From Actinomycetales bacterium (lineage in GTDB: Bacteria; Actinomycetota; Actinomycetes; Mycobacteriales; Mycobacteriaceae): a DNA stretch of 8,698 nt. The first letter of the stretch is position 1; each line of letters opens with the position of its first letter. The notes under the pieces were generated by a model that saw nothing but the letters and a program-made list of their open reading frames with translations, did no database searches and was not told where the DNA came from. This document shows, piece after piece, positions 1 to 4,823 of the stretch. Location of the stretch: positions 1-8,698 of the forward strand of contig DUTZ01000016.1 of assembly GCA_012841845.1 (NCBI GenBank). The letters are read 5' to 3'. The position numbers and the translations under genes were made by a program.

Positions 1-307
1 CGGACCCGGCGCCCACCGAGCCCGCGCCGACCGCGCCCGCATCGAGCACCCCCGCGCCGCCGGCCCACGAGCCCCACACGCCGCGCGCGTCGGAATCGGC
101 GTAGACCTGCTGCTGCTCGGTGCCCACGTCCAGCACCACCCGGTCGGCCACGCCGTCGAGGTCCGAGTCCCACATCGCGTCGTCCAAGAGTCCGTCGCCG
201 TCGAAGTCGATCCACAGCGCGTCCGGGCCCGCGGCCCCCAGCGTGAGGTCGGGGGTGCCCTGCCACTGCGCCGGCTCAGCGACGCCGTCTCCGAAGAAGT
301 AGTCCAT
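1..307 (-). CDS. Partial Asp/Gly-rich protein with calcium-loop-like motifs (DUF6802-like, tentative)
   Basis: The reading frame is open from an ATG at 307 leftwards to the window edge, giving 102 visible residues; the C-terminus is missing. The protein begins MDYFFGDG and carries two acidic loops: DFDGDGLLD at residues 34-42 and DSDLDGVAD at 47-55. These resemble EF-hand, dockerin or thrombospondin type-3 calcium-binding loops. They are followed by a short tail that becomes Gly/Ala/Val-rich. No signal peptide or membrane segment is visible at the N-terminus. There is no convincing Shine-Dalgarno; the G-run directly before the ATG is too close. The pattern of alternating DxDG repeats with a GxWGSW-type segment reminds me of small actinobacterial DUF6802 proteins, but I cannot verify that here. 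Calcium binding is an inference from motif shape. It lies on the same strand as the upstream unit but is separated from it by 127 nt containing hairpins, so it is probably a separate transcript. Confidence 0.6.
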   Translation of the reverse strand, partial: MDYFFGDGVAEPAQWQGTPDLTLGAAGPDALWIDFDGDGLLDDAMWDSDLDGVADRVVLDVGTEQQQVYADSDARGVWGSWAGGAGVLDAGAVGAGSVGAGS

Positions 308-317
308 GCCCCCGATG

Positions 318-344
318 CTGTCGCGGCGCCGCCCGCGCCGACAG
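318..344. repeat. GC-rich hairpin close to the start of the 1-307 gene
   Basis: CTGTCG (318-323) pairs with CGACAG (339-344). The stem continues inward as GGCGC with GCGCC after a single bulged C, leaving a 5-nt loop. It ends 11 nt before the ATG at 307. In the transcript of the downstream gene it would fold just ahead of the start codon, or, if read from the upstream unit, it could act as a terminator-like stem. In GC-rich DNA such stems also arise by chance. Confidence 0.4.
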
Positions 345-355
345 CCCCGCGGGAC

Positions 356-389
356 GATCTGTGGACAGCGTCGCCGGATTCCACAGATC
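356..389. repeat. Perfect 10-bp inverted repeat with 14-nt loop
   Basis: GATCTGTGGA at 356-365 is the exact reverse complement of TCCACAGATC at 380-389, with a 14-nt spacer. It lies 45 nt downstream of the OmdA gene stop and about 50 nt upstream of the next start. It could be a terminator stem lacking a U-tract, or a protein-binding operator. The left arm includes, on the minus strand, CTGTCCACA (360-368), which also fits the actinobacterial DnaA-box consensus. Confidence 0.6.
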
Positions 390-434
390 CGGCCGCGGCC
401 TTGACGCCCGGGGCACGACCTGCCTCGGCCGGCG

Positions 435-686
435 TCAGTCGTCCCGGCCCGCGCGCCTCCGCGACGGCGGGTGCGACATGCCCATGTACACACCGCCCTC
501 GCGCAACTCGTCGAGCATCTGCCCGGTCCGCCGGCGACGGGTCTCCTCGGTACGGGCGCGCGCGATCCACCCCAGGTAGTCGTTGCGCTGATAGGCGGGC
601 CGGGCGGCGTAGGCGTCGGTCAGCCCGGCATCCGCGAGCGCGCCGCGGACGTCGTCCGGCATCGGGTTGCGGGGGCGGGGCCTCAT
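435..686 (-). CDS. Stand-alone YdeI/OmpD-associated (OmdA) domain protein
   Basis: This 83-residue protein starts at the ATG at 686, four nt after a strong GGGAGGAGG ribosome site (691-699), and overlaps the stop of the upstream mannosyltransferase as ATGA. An in-frame ATG at 662 is a weaker alternative. The core runs PDDVRGALADAG, then YQRNDYLGWIARARTEETRRRR and a terminal segment about deleting Leu/Glu. The Y-x-x-W-I-x-x-A-(R/K)-x-x-E-T-R-x-R-R signature is that of the YdeI/OmpD-associated (OmdA) C-terminal domain, named for a bacteriocin-protection context. Full-length family members often have an N-terminal DUF1801-like half; this protein has only the OmdA part. The tail is Arg-rich. Its biochemical role is unknown. 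Translational coupling to the mannosyltransferase suggests co-expression but does not prove a shared function. Confidence 0.8.
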   Translation of the reverse strand: MRPRPRNPMPDDVRGALADAGLTDAYAARPAYQRNDYLGWIARARTEETRRRRTGQMLDELREGGVYMGMSHPPSRRRAGRDD

Positions 687-2044
687 CGGGCCTCCTCCCG
701 GGCGCGGGAGCCCGGCCGGGCGAACAGCGCGGGCCGCGCGGGGTCGCCGCCGATGTCCGGTGCGCCGAGCCGGGCGGCCCGGAGCCCCATGACGACGAGG
801 AAGAGCAGTCCCCACAGCAGGTAGGCGTTGCCCACGAGGTGCTCGATCGGGCCCCACCCGAGTTCGCGCTGGTCCCGGTGGGGGACCCACCACTGGGGAG
901 TCCCGAGGAAGATCACCACGCCGCTGTAGGCCAACAGGAGCCAGCCGCGCTCGTCGTCGTCGACCCCGGCCGCGGTGCCCCCGGCACCGGAGCCATCACC
1001 GGCCGCCTCACCGGCGCCGGCCGTCCGACGCCGCTGCGCCGCGCGCGACGCCCAGACCAGCACGAGGACGACCGACGGCACCGCCCACACCCAGTGGTGG
1101 CCCCACGAGACGGGCGAGCAGAACAGCGAGATGTAGCCCACCGTGACCACGGCCGCGACCTCGTGCCCGCCGCGCAGCAGCCGCCACGCCACCCACACGA
1201 TGCCCAGGCCGATCACGCACGACACCACGAACCACGCGACGGACGCCGCGGTGCCCTCGAGGCCGAACCGGTACACGACGCCGTTGACGGACTGGTTGGA
1301 GGTGAAGGCCAGTCCGCCGATGCGCGCGGGGTCGCGGATCGCGAAGGTCCAGAAGCGGGCCGAGTCGTCGGCGGCGAGCAGGTGCCCGATCCCGGTGAAG
1401 GCCAGCGCCGCGGCGACGGCCGTGGCCAGGCCCCGCCAGTCCCGGCGTAGGACGAAGTACACGAGGAAGACCGCCGGCGTGAGTTTGACGGCCATGGCCA
1501 GACCGGTGAGGATCCCGCCCCACCAGCGGCCCCGTCCACGGATGAGGTCCACCATGACGAGCGCCATGAGGAACACGTTGATCTGCCCGAACCCGAGGGT
1601 CTCCCGCACCGGGCCGAACCACAGCGCCACTGCGAGCACCGCGACGGTGACCCACCACAGGTCACGGTCGGGGCGCTCCACGGTGCGGGCCAGCACGAGG
1701 TGGACGACGTAGGCCACCACGGCGATCGTGGCCAGCGTGACGATCGCCGACGCGACGGCCAGCGGTACCAGCGTGAACACCGAGAACAGCTGCGCCGAGA
1801 GCGGGGGATAGGTGAAGGGCAGGTGGCTGCCGTCGGCGAGCTGCGGGAGTTCGCCGTAGATCTCGCCGCCGTCGCGGAACACCTGGCCGCCGGTGCGGTA
1901 CACGTCCAGGTCGATGCGGTACGGCGGGATCCGCTGCAGCCCGGGGGCGCCCACGGTGTGGACCAGGGTGCCCACCAGCGCCAGGACGGCGGCGACGACC
2001 CGGGCGGGCGTCGACGCGAGGTATCGGTCCACCAGTCGGCCCAT
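683..2044 (-). CDS. GT87-family (DUF2029) integral membrane mannosyltransferase
   Basis: This 453-residue polytopic membrane protein has about ten to twelve hydrophobic segments by eye. It looks like a GT-C fold glycosyltransferase of family GT87, whose characterised actinobacterial members (PimE, Rv2181-type) move mannose from polyprenyl-phosphomannose onto phosphatidylinositol mannosides or lipomannan on the outer face of the membrane. Supporting motifs are the acidic pair D45/D47 in RIDLDVYR after the first helix (candidate catalytic Asp), FTYPPLSA at 77-84, GFGQINVFL in a middle helix, and SPVSWGHHW at 310-318. A Gly/Ala/Arg-rich, poorly conserved loop lies around residues 330-365. The ATG at 2044 overlaps the CCA enzyme stop by one base (TGATG), with GAGG four nt upstream. 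Which linkage or acceptor it uses cannot be read from the sequence. Longer in-frame starts to the right lie inside the CCA gene and were rejected. Confidence 0.87.
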   Translation of the reverse strand: MGRLVDRYLASTPARVVAAVLALVGTLVHTVGAPGLQRIPPYRIDLDVYRTGGQVFRDGGEIYGELPQLADGSHLPFTYPPLSAQLFSVFTLVPLAVASAIVTLATIAVVAYVVHLVLARTVERPDRDLWWVTVAVLAVALWFGPVRETLGFGQINVFLMALVMVDLIRGRGRWWGGILTGLAMAVKLTPAVFLVYFVLRRDWRGLATAVAAALAFTGIGHLLAADDSARFWTFAIRDPARIGGLAFTSNQSVNGVVYRFGLEGTAASVAWFVVSCVIGLGIVWVAWRLLRGGHEVAAVVTVGYISLFCSPVSWGHHWVWAVPSVVLVLVWASRAAQRRRTAGAGEAAGDGSGAGGTAAGVDDDERGWLLLAYSGVVIFLGTPQWWVPHRDQRELGWGPIEHLVGNAYLLWGLLFLVVMGLRAARLGAPDIGGDPARPALFARPGSRAREEAR

Positions 2045-3630
2045 CACGCCTCGTCCCCGCTCGCCCCGTTCTGCTCGGCCCACCAGCGGAGCAGCTCCGC
2101 CTCGGCCTCGTCCCTGTCCAGCGGCCCCCGGTCCAGGCGGAGCTCCTTGAGGTACGCCCACGCGCGCCCCACGTCGGGGCCGGGCTTGAGGCCCAGCAGG
2201 CGCATGATCTCGTTGCCGTCGAGGTCCGGGCGGACCCGCGCGAGGTCCTCCTTCTCCTCGATCTCGGCGATCCGCTGCTCGAGCGAGTCGTAGTTGGCCT
2301 GCAGGCGCGCGGCCCGACGCTTGTTGCGGGTGGTGCAGTCCGCGCGGACCAGCCGGTGCAGGCGGGGGAGGAGGTCCCCGGCGTCGGCGACGTACCGCCG
2401 CACCGCCGAGTCCGTCCACTGCCCGTCGCCGTAGCCGTGGAAGCGCAGGTGGAGAAACACCAGGCCGGAGACGTCCTCGACCATCTGGCGCGAGTACTTG
2501 AGCGCGCGCATCCGCTTGCGCGTCATCTTGGCGCCCACCACCTCGTGGTGGTGGAAGGTCACCCCGCCGCCCGGCTTGGCGGCGCGGGTGGCGGGCTTGC
2601 CGATGTCGTGGAGCAGGGCCGCCCACCGCAGGACCAGGTCCGGGCCCTCCGGCTCGAGGTCGATGGCCTGCTTGAGGACGGTGAGGGAGTGCCAGTACAC
2701 GTCCTTGTGCTGCATGTGCTCGTCGCGCTCGAGCTTCATGCCGGGGACCTCGGGCAGCACGTGGTCGGCGAGCCCGGTCTCGCAGAGCATGTTGATCCCG
2801 TCGATCGGGTACTCGCCGAGGATGTTCTTGTCCAGCTCCACCCGGATCCGCTCCGGCGTGATCCGCTCGATCTGGGCCGCCATCTCCGTCATCGCCCGGA
2901 ACACCCGGGGTGCGAGCGTGAAGCCGAGCTGGGAGACGAACCGGCAGGCGCGGAGCATGCGCAGCGGGTCGTCGGAGAAGGACTGCTCGGGGGCCGCGGG
3001 CGTGTCGAGCACCCCCGCGAGCAGCGCGTCCATGCCGCCCAGCGGGTCGCAGAACTCGTGCCGGCCGTCGGGGTGCAGGCGCACCGCCATGGCGTTGACG
3101 GTGAAGTCGCGGCGGACGAGGTCTCCCTCAAGGGTGTCGCCGTAGACCACGTCGGGGTTCCGGGAGACGCCGTCGTAACTGTCCGCGCGGTAGGTGGTGA
3201 TCTCGATCTGCTGCTCGATCCCGGCGGCGTCGCGCTTGACGGCGGAGACCGTGCCGAAGTCGATCCCGGTGTCCCACACCGTGTCCGCGTACTCCTCGAG
3301 GATCCGCTGGACCACGTCGGGGCGGGCGTCGGTGGTGAAGTCCAGGTCGGTGCCCAGCCGCCCGAGCACCGCGTCGCGCACACTGCCGCCCACCAGGTAG
3401 AGCTCGTGGCCGGCCTCCGCGAACGCCTCCGCGAGGGGCGACACGACGTCCGCGAGTTCGTTGAGCGTGCTCTGCGCCCCGGCCAGCAGCCGGAGGCGGC
3501 GCTCCTCGACCTGCGCGGCGTCGGACGGGTCCGGCCTGGCGCCCGGGCCGTCCTGCAGCCCCGAGAAGACCGCGGCGTCGTGGCGATCCGACGACGCGCG
3601 CGGGGAGGGGTCGGTATGCCGGGCGCTCAC
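2044..3630 (-). CDS. cca: CCA tRNA nucleotidyltransferase (actinobacterial type)
   Basis: This enzyme adds or repairs the 3'-terminal CCA of tRNAs from CTP and ATP in the cytoplasm. The 528-residue product shows the class II nucleotidyltransferase head: GGSVRD at 81-86 and the metal-binding DLDFTT at 95-100. RRDFTVNAM follows at 173-181, then the nucleotide-selecting segment DPLRMLRACRF. After these come an HD phosphohydrolase-type domain with H341-D342 in LLHDIGKP and a helical tRNA-binding tail ending in SGDEA. The GTG at 3630 is chosen because it follows the upstream stop by 11 nt and has AAGG nine nt ahead, partly overlapping that stop (TAAGG). An ATG start further upstream would run through the ABM gene. 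The first 50 or so residues are a low-complexity, Asp/Arg/Ser-rich extension before the conserved core. In actinobacteria this gene is often called pcnA or cca and is commonly found near mviN; that neighbourhood is not seen here. Confidence 0.96.
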   Translation of the reverse strand: MSARHTDPSPRASSDRHDAAVFSGLQDGPGARPDPSDAAQVEERRLRLLAGAQSTLNELADVVSPLAEAFAEAGHELYLVGGSVRDAVLGRLGTDLDFTTDARPDVVQRILEEYADTVWDTGIDFGTVSAVKRDAAGIEQQIEITTYRADSYDGVSRNPDVVYGDTLEGDLVRRDFTVNAMAVRLHPDGRHEFCDPLGGMDALLAGVLDTPAAPEQSFSDDPLRMLRACRFVSQLGFTLAPRVFRAMTEMAAQIERITPERIRVELDKNILGEYPIDGINMLCETGLADHVLPEVPGMKLERDEHMQHKDVYWHSLTVLKQAIDLEPEGPDLVLRWAALLHDIGKPATRAAKPGGGVTFHHHEVVGAKMTRKRMRALKYSRQMVEDVSGLVFLHLRFHGYGDGQWTDSAVRRYVADAGDLLPRLHRLVRADCTTRNKRRAARLQANYDSLEQRIAEIEEKEDLARVRPDLDGNEIMRLLGLKPGPDVGRAWAYLKELRLDRGPLDRDEAEAELLRWWAEQNGASGDEA

Positions 3631-3641
3631 AGCGTCAGACC

Positions 3642-3968
3642 TTACCGGCTCGGTCCGACCGCCTTGGACCACAGCGGGTCGACCGCCTCCACCTCCGGCA
3701 CCCCCTTGAGGAGCCGCCGCGCGGCCTCGAGGTAGGCCAGGTACGCCGGGTTGGCGAGAAACGCCTGGGCGGCCGCGGCGTCCCGGTACTGCTGGTACAC
3801 CACCAGGACGTCCGGATCCGCGTGCGAGGCGCACATCAGATAGGCCTCGTGGCCGTCGTGCGCCTCGATCGCCGCCGGCATGTGCTCGTCCCACACCCGG
3901 ATGAGCGCCGCGCGCTTCCCCCGGCGGGCACGGTGCCGGAGGAACAGGGCGTGGGACGTCTCGCTCAC
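3642..3968 (-). CDS. ABM-fold (antibiotic biosynthesis monooxygenase-like) protein
   Basis: This small 108-residue protein has the ferredoxin-like dimeric alpha-beta barrel pattern of the ABM/YgiN quinol monooxygenase family. It shows a first strand (HALFLRHRARRGKR), helix VWDEHMPAAIEAHDGH, strand AYLMCASHADPDVLVVYQQYRD, helix AAAAQAFLANPAYLAYLEAARRLL, and a final PEVEAVDPLWSKA strand with the usual P-x-W-x-K ending. Family members oxidise quinols or polyketide-type aromatics without cofactors, and others handle haem; the substrate here is unknown. The GTG at 3968 is preferred. There is no Shine-Dalgarno, but a TAGCAT -10 box (3976-3981 on the minus strand) would put the transcript start at or next to the GTG, as in leaderless actinobacterial mRNAs. 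The stop at 3642 lies 11 nt before the CCA enzyme start, so the two genes are probably co-transcribed. Confidence 0.8.
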   Translation of the reverse strand: MSETSHALFLRHRARRGKRAALIRVWDEHMPAAIEAHDGHEAYLMCASHADPDVLVVYQQYRDAAAAQAFLANPAYLAYLEAARRLLKGVPEVEAVDPLWSKAVGPSR

Positions 3969-4003
3969 GCGGTCGATGCTATCTGTTCGACCGTGTTCGA
4001 CCG
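3968..4003 (-). promoter_or_regulatory. Putative leaderless promoter of the ABM-cca-GT87-OmdA unit, with tandem repeat
   Basis: On the minus strand a TAGCAT hexamer (plus 3976-3981) ends about seven nt before the GTG at 3968, matching the usual -10 spacing for a leaderless start. The -35 region is not TTGACA-like. Directly upstream, the 10-mer TGTTCGACCG occurs twice in tandem on the plus strand (3984-3993 and 3994-4003). GGTCGA (3971-3976) and TCGACC (3987-3992) form an inverted pair around the -10. These could be regulator contacts; this is an inference. Confidence 0.5.
3984..4003. repeat. Tandem 10-bp direct repeat
   Basis: Two exact, abutting copies of TGTTCGACCG lie immediately upstream of the -10 box of the ABM-cca unit. 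The second copy is not followed by a third. A one-helical-turn spacing is the arrangement expected of two monomer sites on one DNA face. Confidence 0.6.
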
Positions 4004-4053
4004 TCCGTCACGCCATCGATGTCACGTACCCGGGCTCCGCTCACGACGTCCGC

Positions 4054-4470
4054 TCACGCGAACGGATCGACCACCCTCAGCCCCACCACCGTCTCGAAAT
4101 CGGCGGTGTTCCTCGTGGCCAGAATCGCCCCCGAGGCCAGGCAGCACCCGGCGATCTGTGCGTCGGCGAGACTCATCGGCCGGCCCGAGGCCTCCGCGTG
4201 CGCGGACGCTGCGGCCGCCTCCCGGGCGGCGTCGTGATCGAACGCCACGAGGGAGTGGCCGAAACGACGCGAGATCACCGACCACCGCCTCGACAGATCC
4301 TCGGCCCGCCGCCCACGAGGGAGCCGGGAGATCCCGCGCTCGATCTCGAAGACGGTCACCGCGCACACGGTCACCCGGCTGCCGCGAACGCTGTCGAGCC
4401 ACGCCAGCACGCGCTCCGACGGGGTGTCCCTGAGGACCTCTGACACCACGTTCGTGTCGGCGATGATCAC
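4054..4470 (-). CDS. vapC: PIN-domain ribonuclease toxin, VapC/FitB-like
   Basis: This 138-residue PIN-domain protein is the toxin of a type II toxin-antitoxin pair. PIN toxins cleave specific RNAs, often tRNA or rRNA, using Mg2+ held by an acidic cluster. The expected residues are visible: D5 in ADTNVVSE, E42 in VFEIERG, D103 in SLADAQIAG, and D124 within LATRNTADF. The order and spacing match FitB-type VapC closely, and the length is normal for the family. The start is a GTG at 4470 that overlaps the antitoxin stop by four bases (GTGA), so toxin translation depends on antitoxin translation. There is no frameshift or missing catalytic residue, so it should be active. The RNA target cannot be told from the sequence. 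Confidence 0.93.
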   Translation of the reverse strand: MIIADTNVVSEVLRDTPSERVLAWLDSVRGSRVTVCAVTVFEIERGISRLPRGRRAEDLSRRWSVISRRFGHSLVAFDHDAAREAAAASAHAEASGRPMSLADAQIAGCCLASGAILATRNTADFETVVGLRVVDPFA

Positions 4471-4703
4471 CCGAGGTCCACCTCACGCGGCTGCTCGGTT
4501 CGTGCGGGGATCTCCAGCTCGACCCCGCCGAACTCGACCACGTCAGCCCGCAGCGCGTGGAGGATGCTCGGCTCCCCGGGCGCCACCGCCGCGTCCAGGA
4601 TGAGGCGGATCTCGGCCTCGACCGAGCGGCCGTTCCTCGCCGCCCGTTCGCGGAGCAGTGCATGCGTGCGCGGGTCGACCTTGCGCACGGTGAGCGTGGA
4701 CAT
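4467..4703 (-). CDS. vapB: Ribbon-helix-helix antitoxin, VapB/FitA-like
   Basis: This 78-residue antitoxin pairs with the downstream PIN toxin. The N-terminal MSTLTVRKVDPRTHALLRER followed by NGRSVEAEIRLILDAA is the Arc/FitA ribbon-helix-helix fold that binds the operator as a dimer. The C-terminal tail ELEIPARTEQPREVDL matches the FitA toxin-binding tail, in which an arginine enters the toxin active site. The ATG at 4703 is chosen because AGGAGG (4708-4713) lies four nt upstream. The in-frame ATG at 4730 lacks a ribosome site and falls inside the operator palindrome. The antitoxin-toxin complex normally represses its own promoter, and two palindromes suitable for this lie just upstream. Confidence 0.92.
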   Translation of the reverse strand: MSTLTVRKVDPRTHALLRERAARNGRSVEAEIRLILDAAVAPGEPSILHALRADVVEFGGVELEIPARTEQPREVDLG

Positions 4704-4722
4704 GGCGCCTCCTGCTGGCAGC

Positions 4723-4751
4723 GACAGCATTCTGCTGTCAATGCTAGCATA
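4723..4751 (-). promoter_or_regulatory. vapBC promoter/operator with two palindromes
   Basis: GACAGCA (4723-4729) and TGCTGTC (4733-4739) form a perfect 7-bp inverted repeat around a 3-nt centre. One base further lies the perfect 10-bp palindrome ATGCTAGCAT (4741-4750). On the minus strand the latter supplies -10-like hexamers (TATGCT at 4746-4751 or TAGCAT at 4741-4746), so a start site would fall in or beside the first palindrome, about 20-35 nt before the vapB ATG. This arrangement fits autorepression by a VapB/VapC complex. Exact promoter positions are inferred. Confidence 0.65.
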
Positions 4752-4807
4752 CGCGCACCATCAGCTGTTCAGCCCCTGGTAGGACGTGCGGACGGCCGTC
4801 ACCCCGC

Positions 4808-4813
4808 TACCGT
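4808..4813 (+). promoter_or_regulatory. Candidate -10 box for the histidine kinase operon
   Basis: TACCGT fits the actinobacterial TAnnnT -10 pattern, and transcription would begin near 4820, only a few bases before the ATG at 4824. This would make the kinase mRNA nearly leaderless, consistent with the lack of a good Shine-Dalgarno. No clear -35 is visible. Confidence 0.4.
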
Positions 4814-4823
4814 GGCGGTCATC

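Larger units (their letters stand above)
308..434 (-). other. Intergenic gap with two inverted repeats
   Basis: This non-coding gap of 127 nt lies between the OmdA-domain gene and the Asp/Gly-rich gene, both on the minus strand. It contains a perfect 10-bp inverted repeat (356-365 with 380-389) and a GC-rich imperfect hairpin (318-344). I find no coding frame with a plausible start. The region may hold the terminator of the upstream unit, the promoter or operator of the downstream gene, or both. No T-tract follows either stem on the minus strand. Confidence 0.6.

Noticed and set aside
401..1450. 349-residue plus-strand open frame opposite the OmdA and mannosyltransferase genes
   Set aside because: Arg/Pro/Ala/His-rich shadow translation with no family motifs; the minus strand carries recognised proteins.
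2356..3735. 459-residue open frame on the plus strand opposite the CCA gene
   Set aside because: It is antisense to a clearly recognised enzyme; the composition is that of a GC-rich shadow frame (Val/Gly/Arg/His-rich) with no domain motif and no ribosome site.
4736..4741. TTGACA on the minus strand as a -35 box for vapBC
   Set aside because: A -10 box at the proper distance would fall at 4713-4718, which reads CCAGCA and lies at the ribosome site; the hexamer is better explained as part of the operator.
4557..4823. Upstream in-frame extension of the histidine kinase
   Set aside because: It would cross the vapB gene and its operator and has no family similarity; the ATG at 4824 gives a normal-length kinase.
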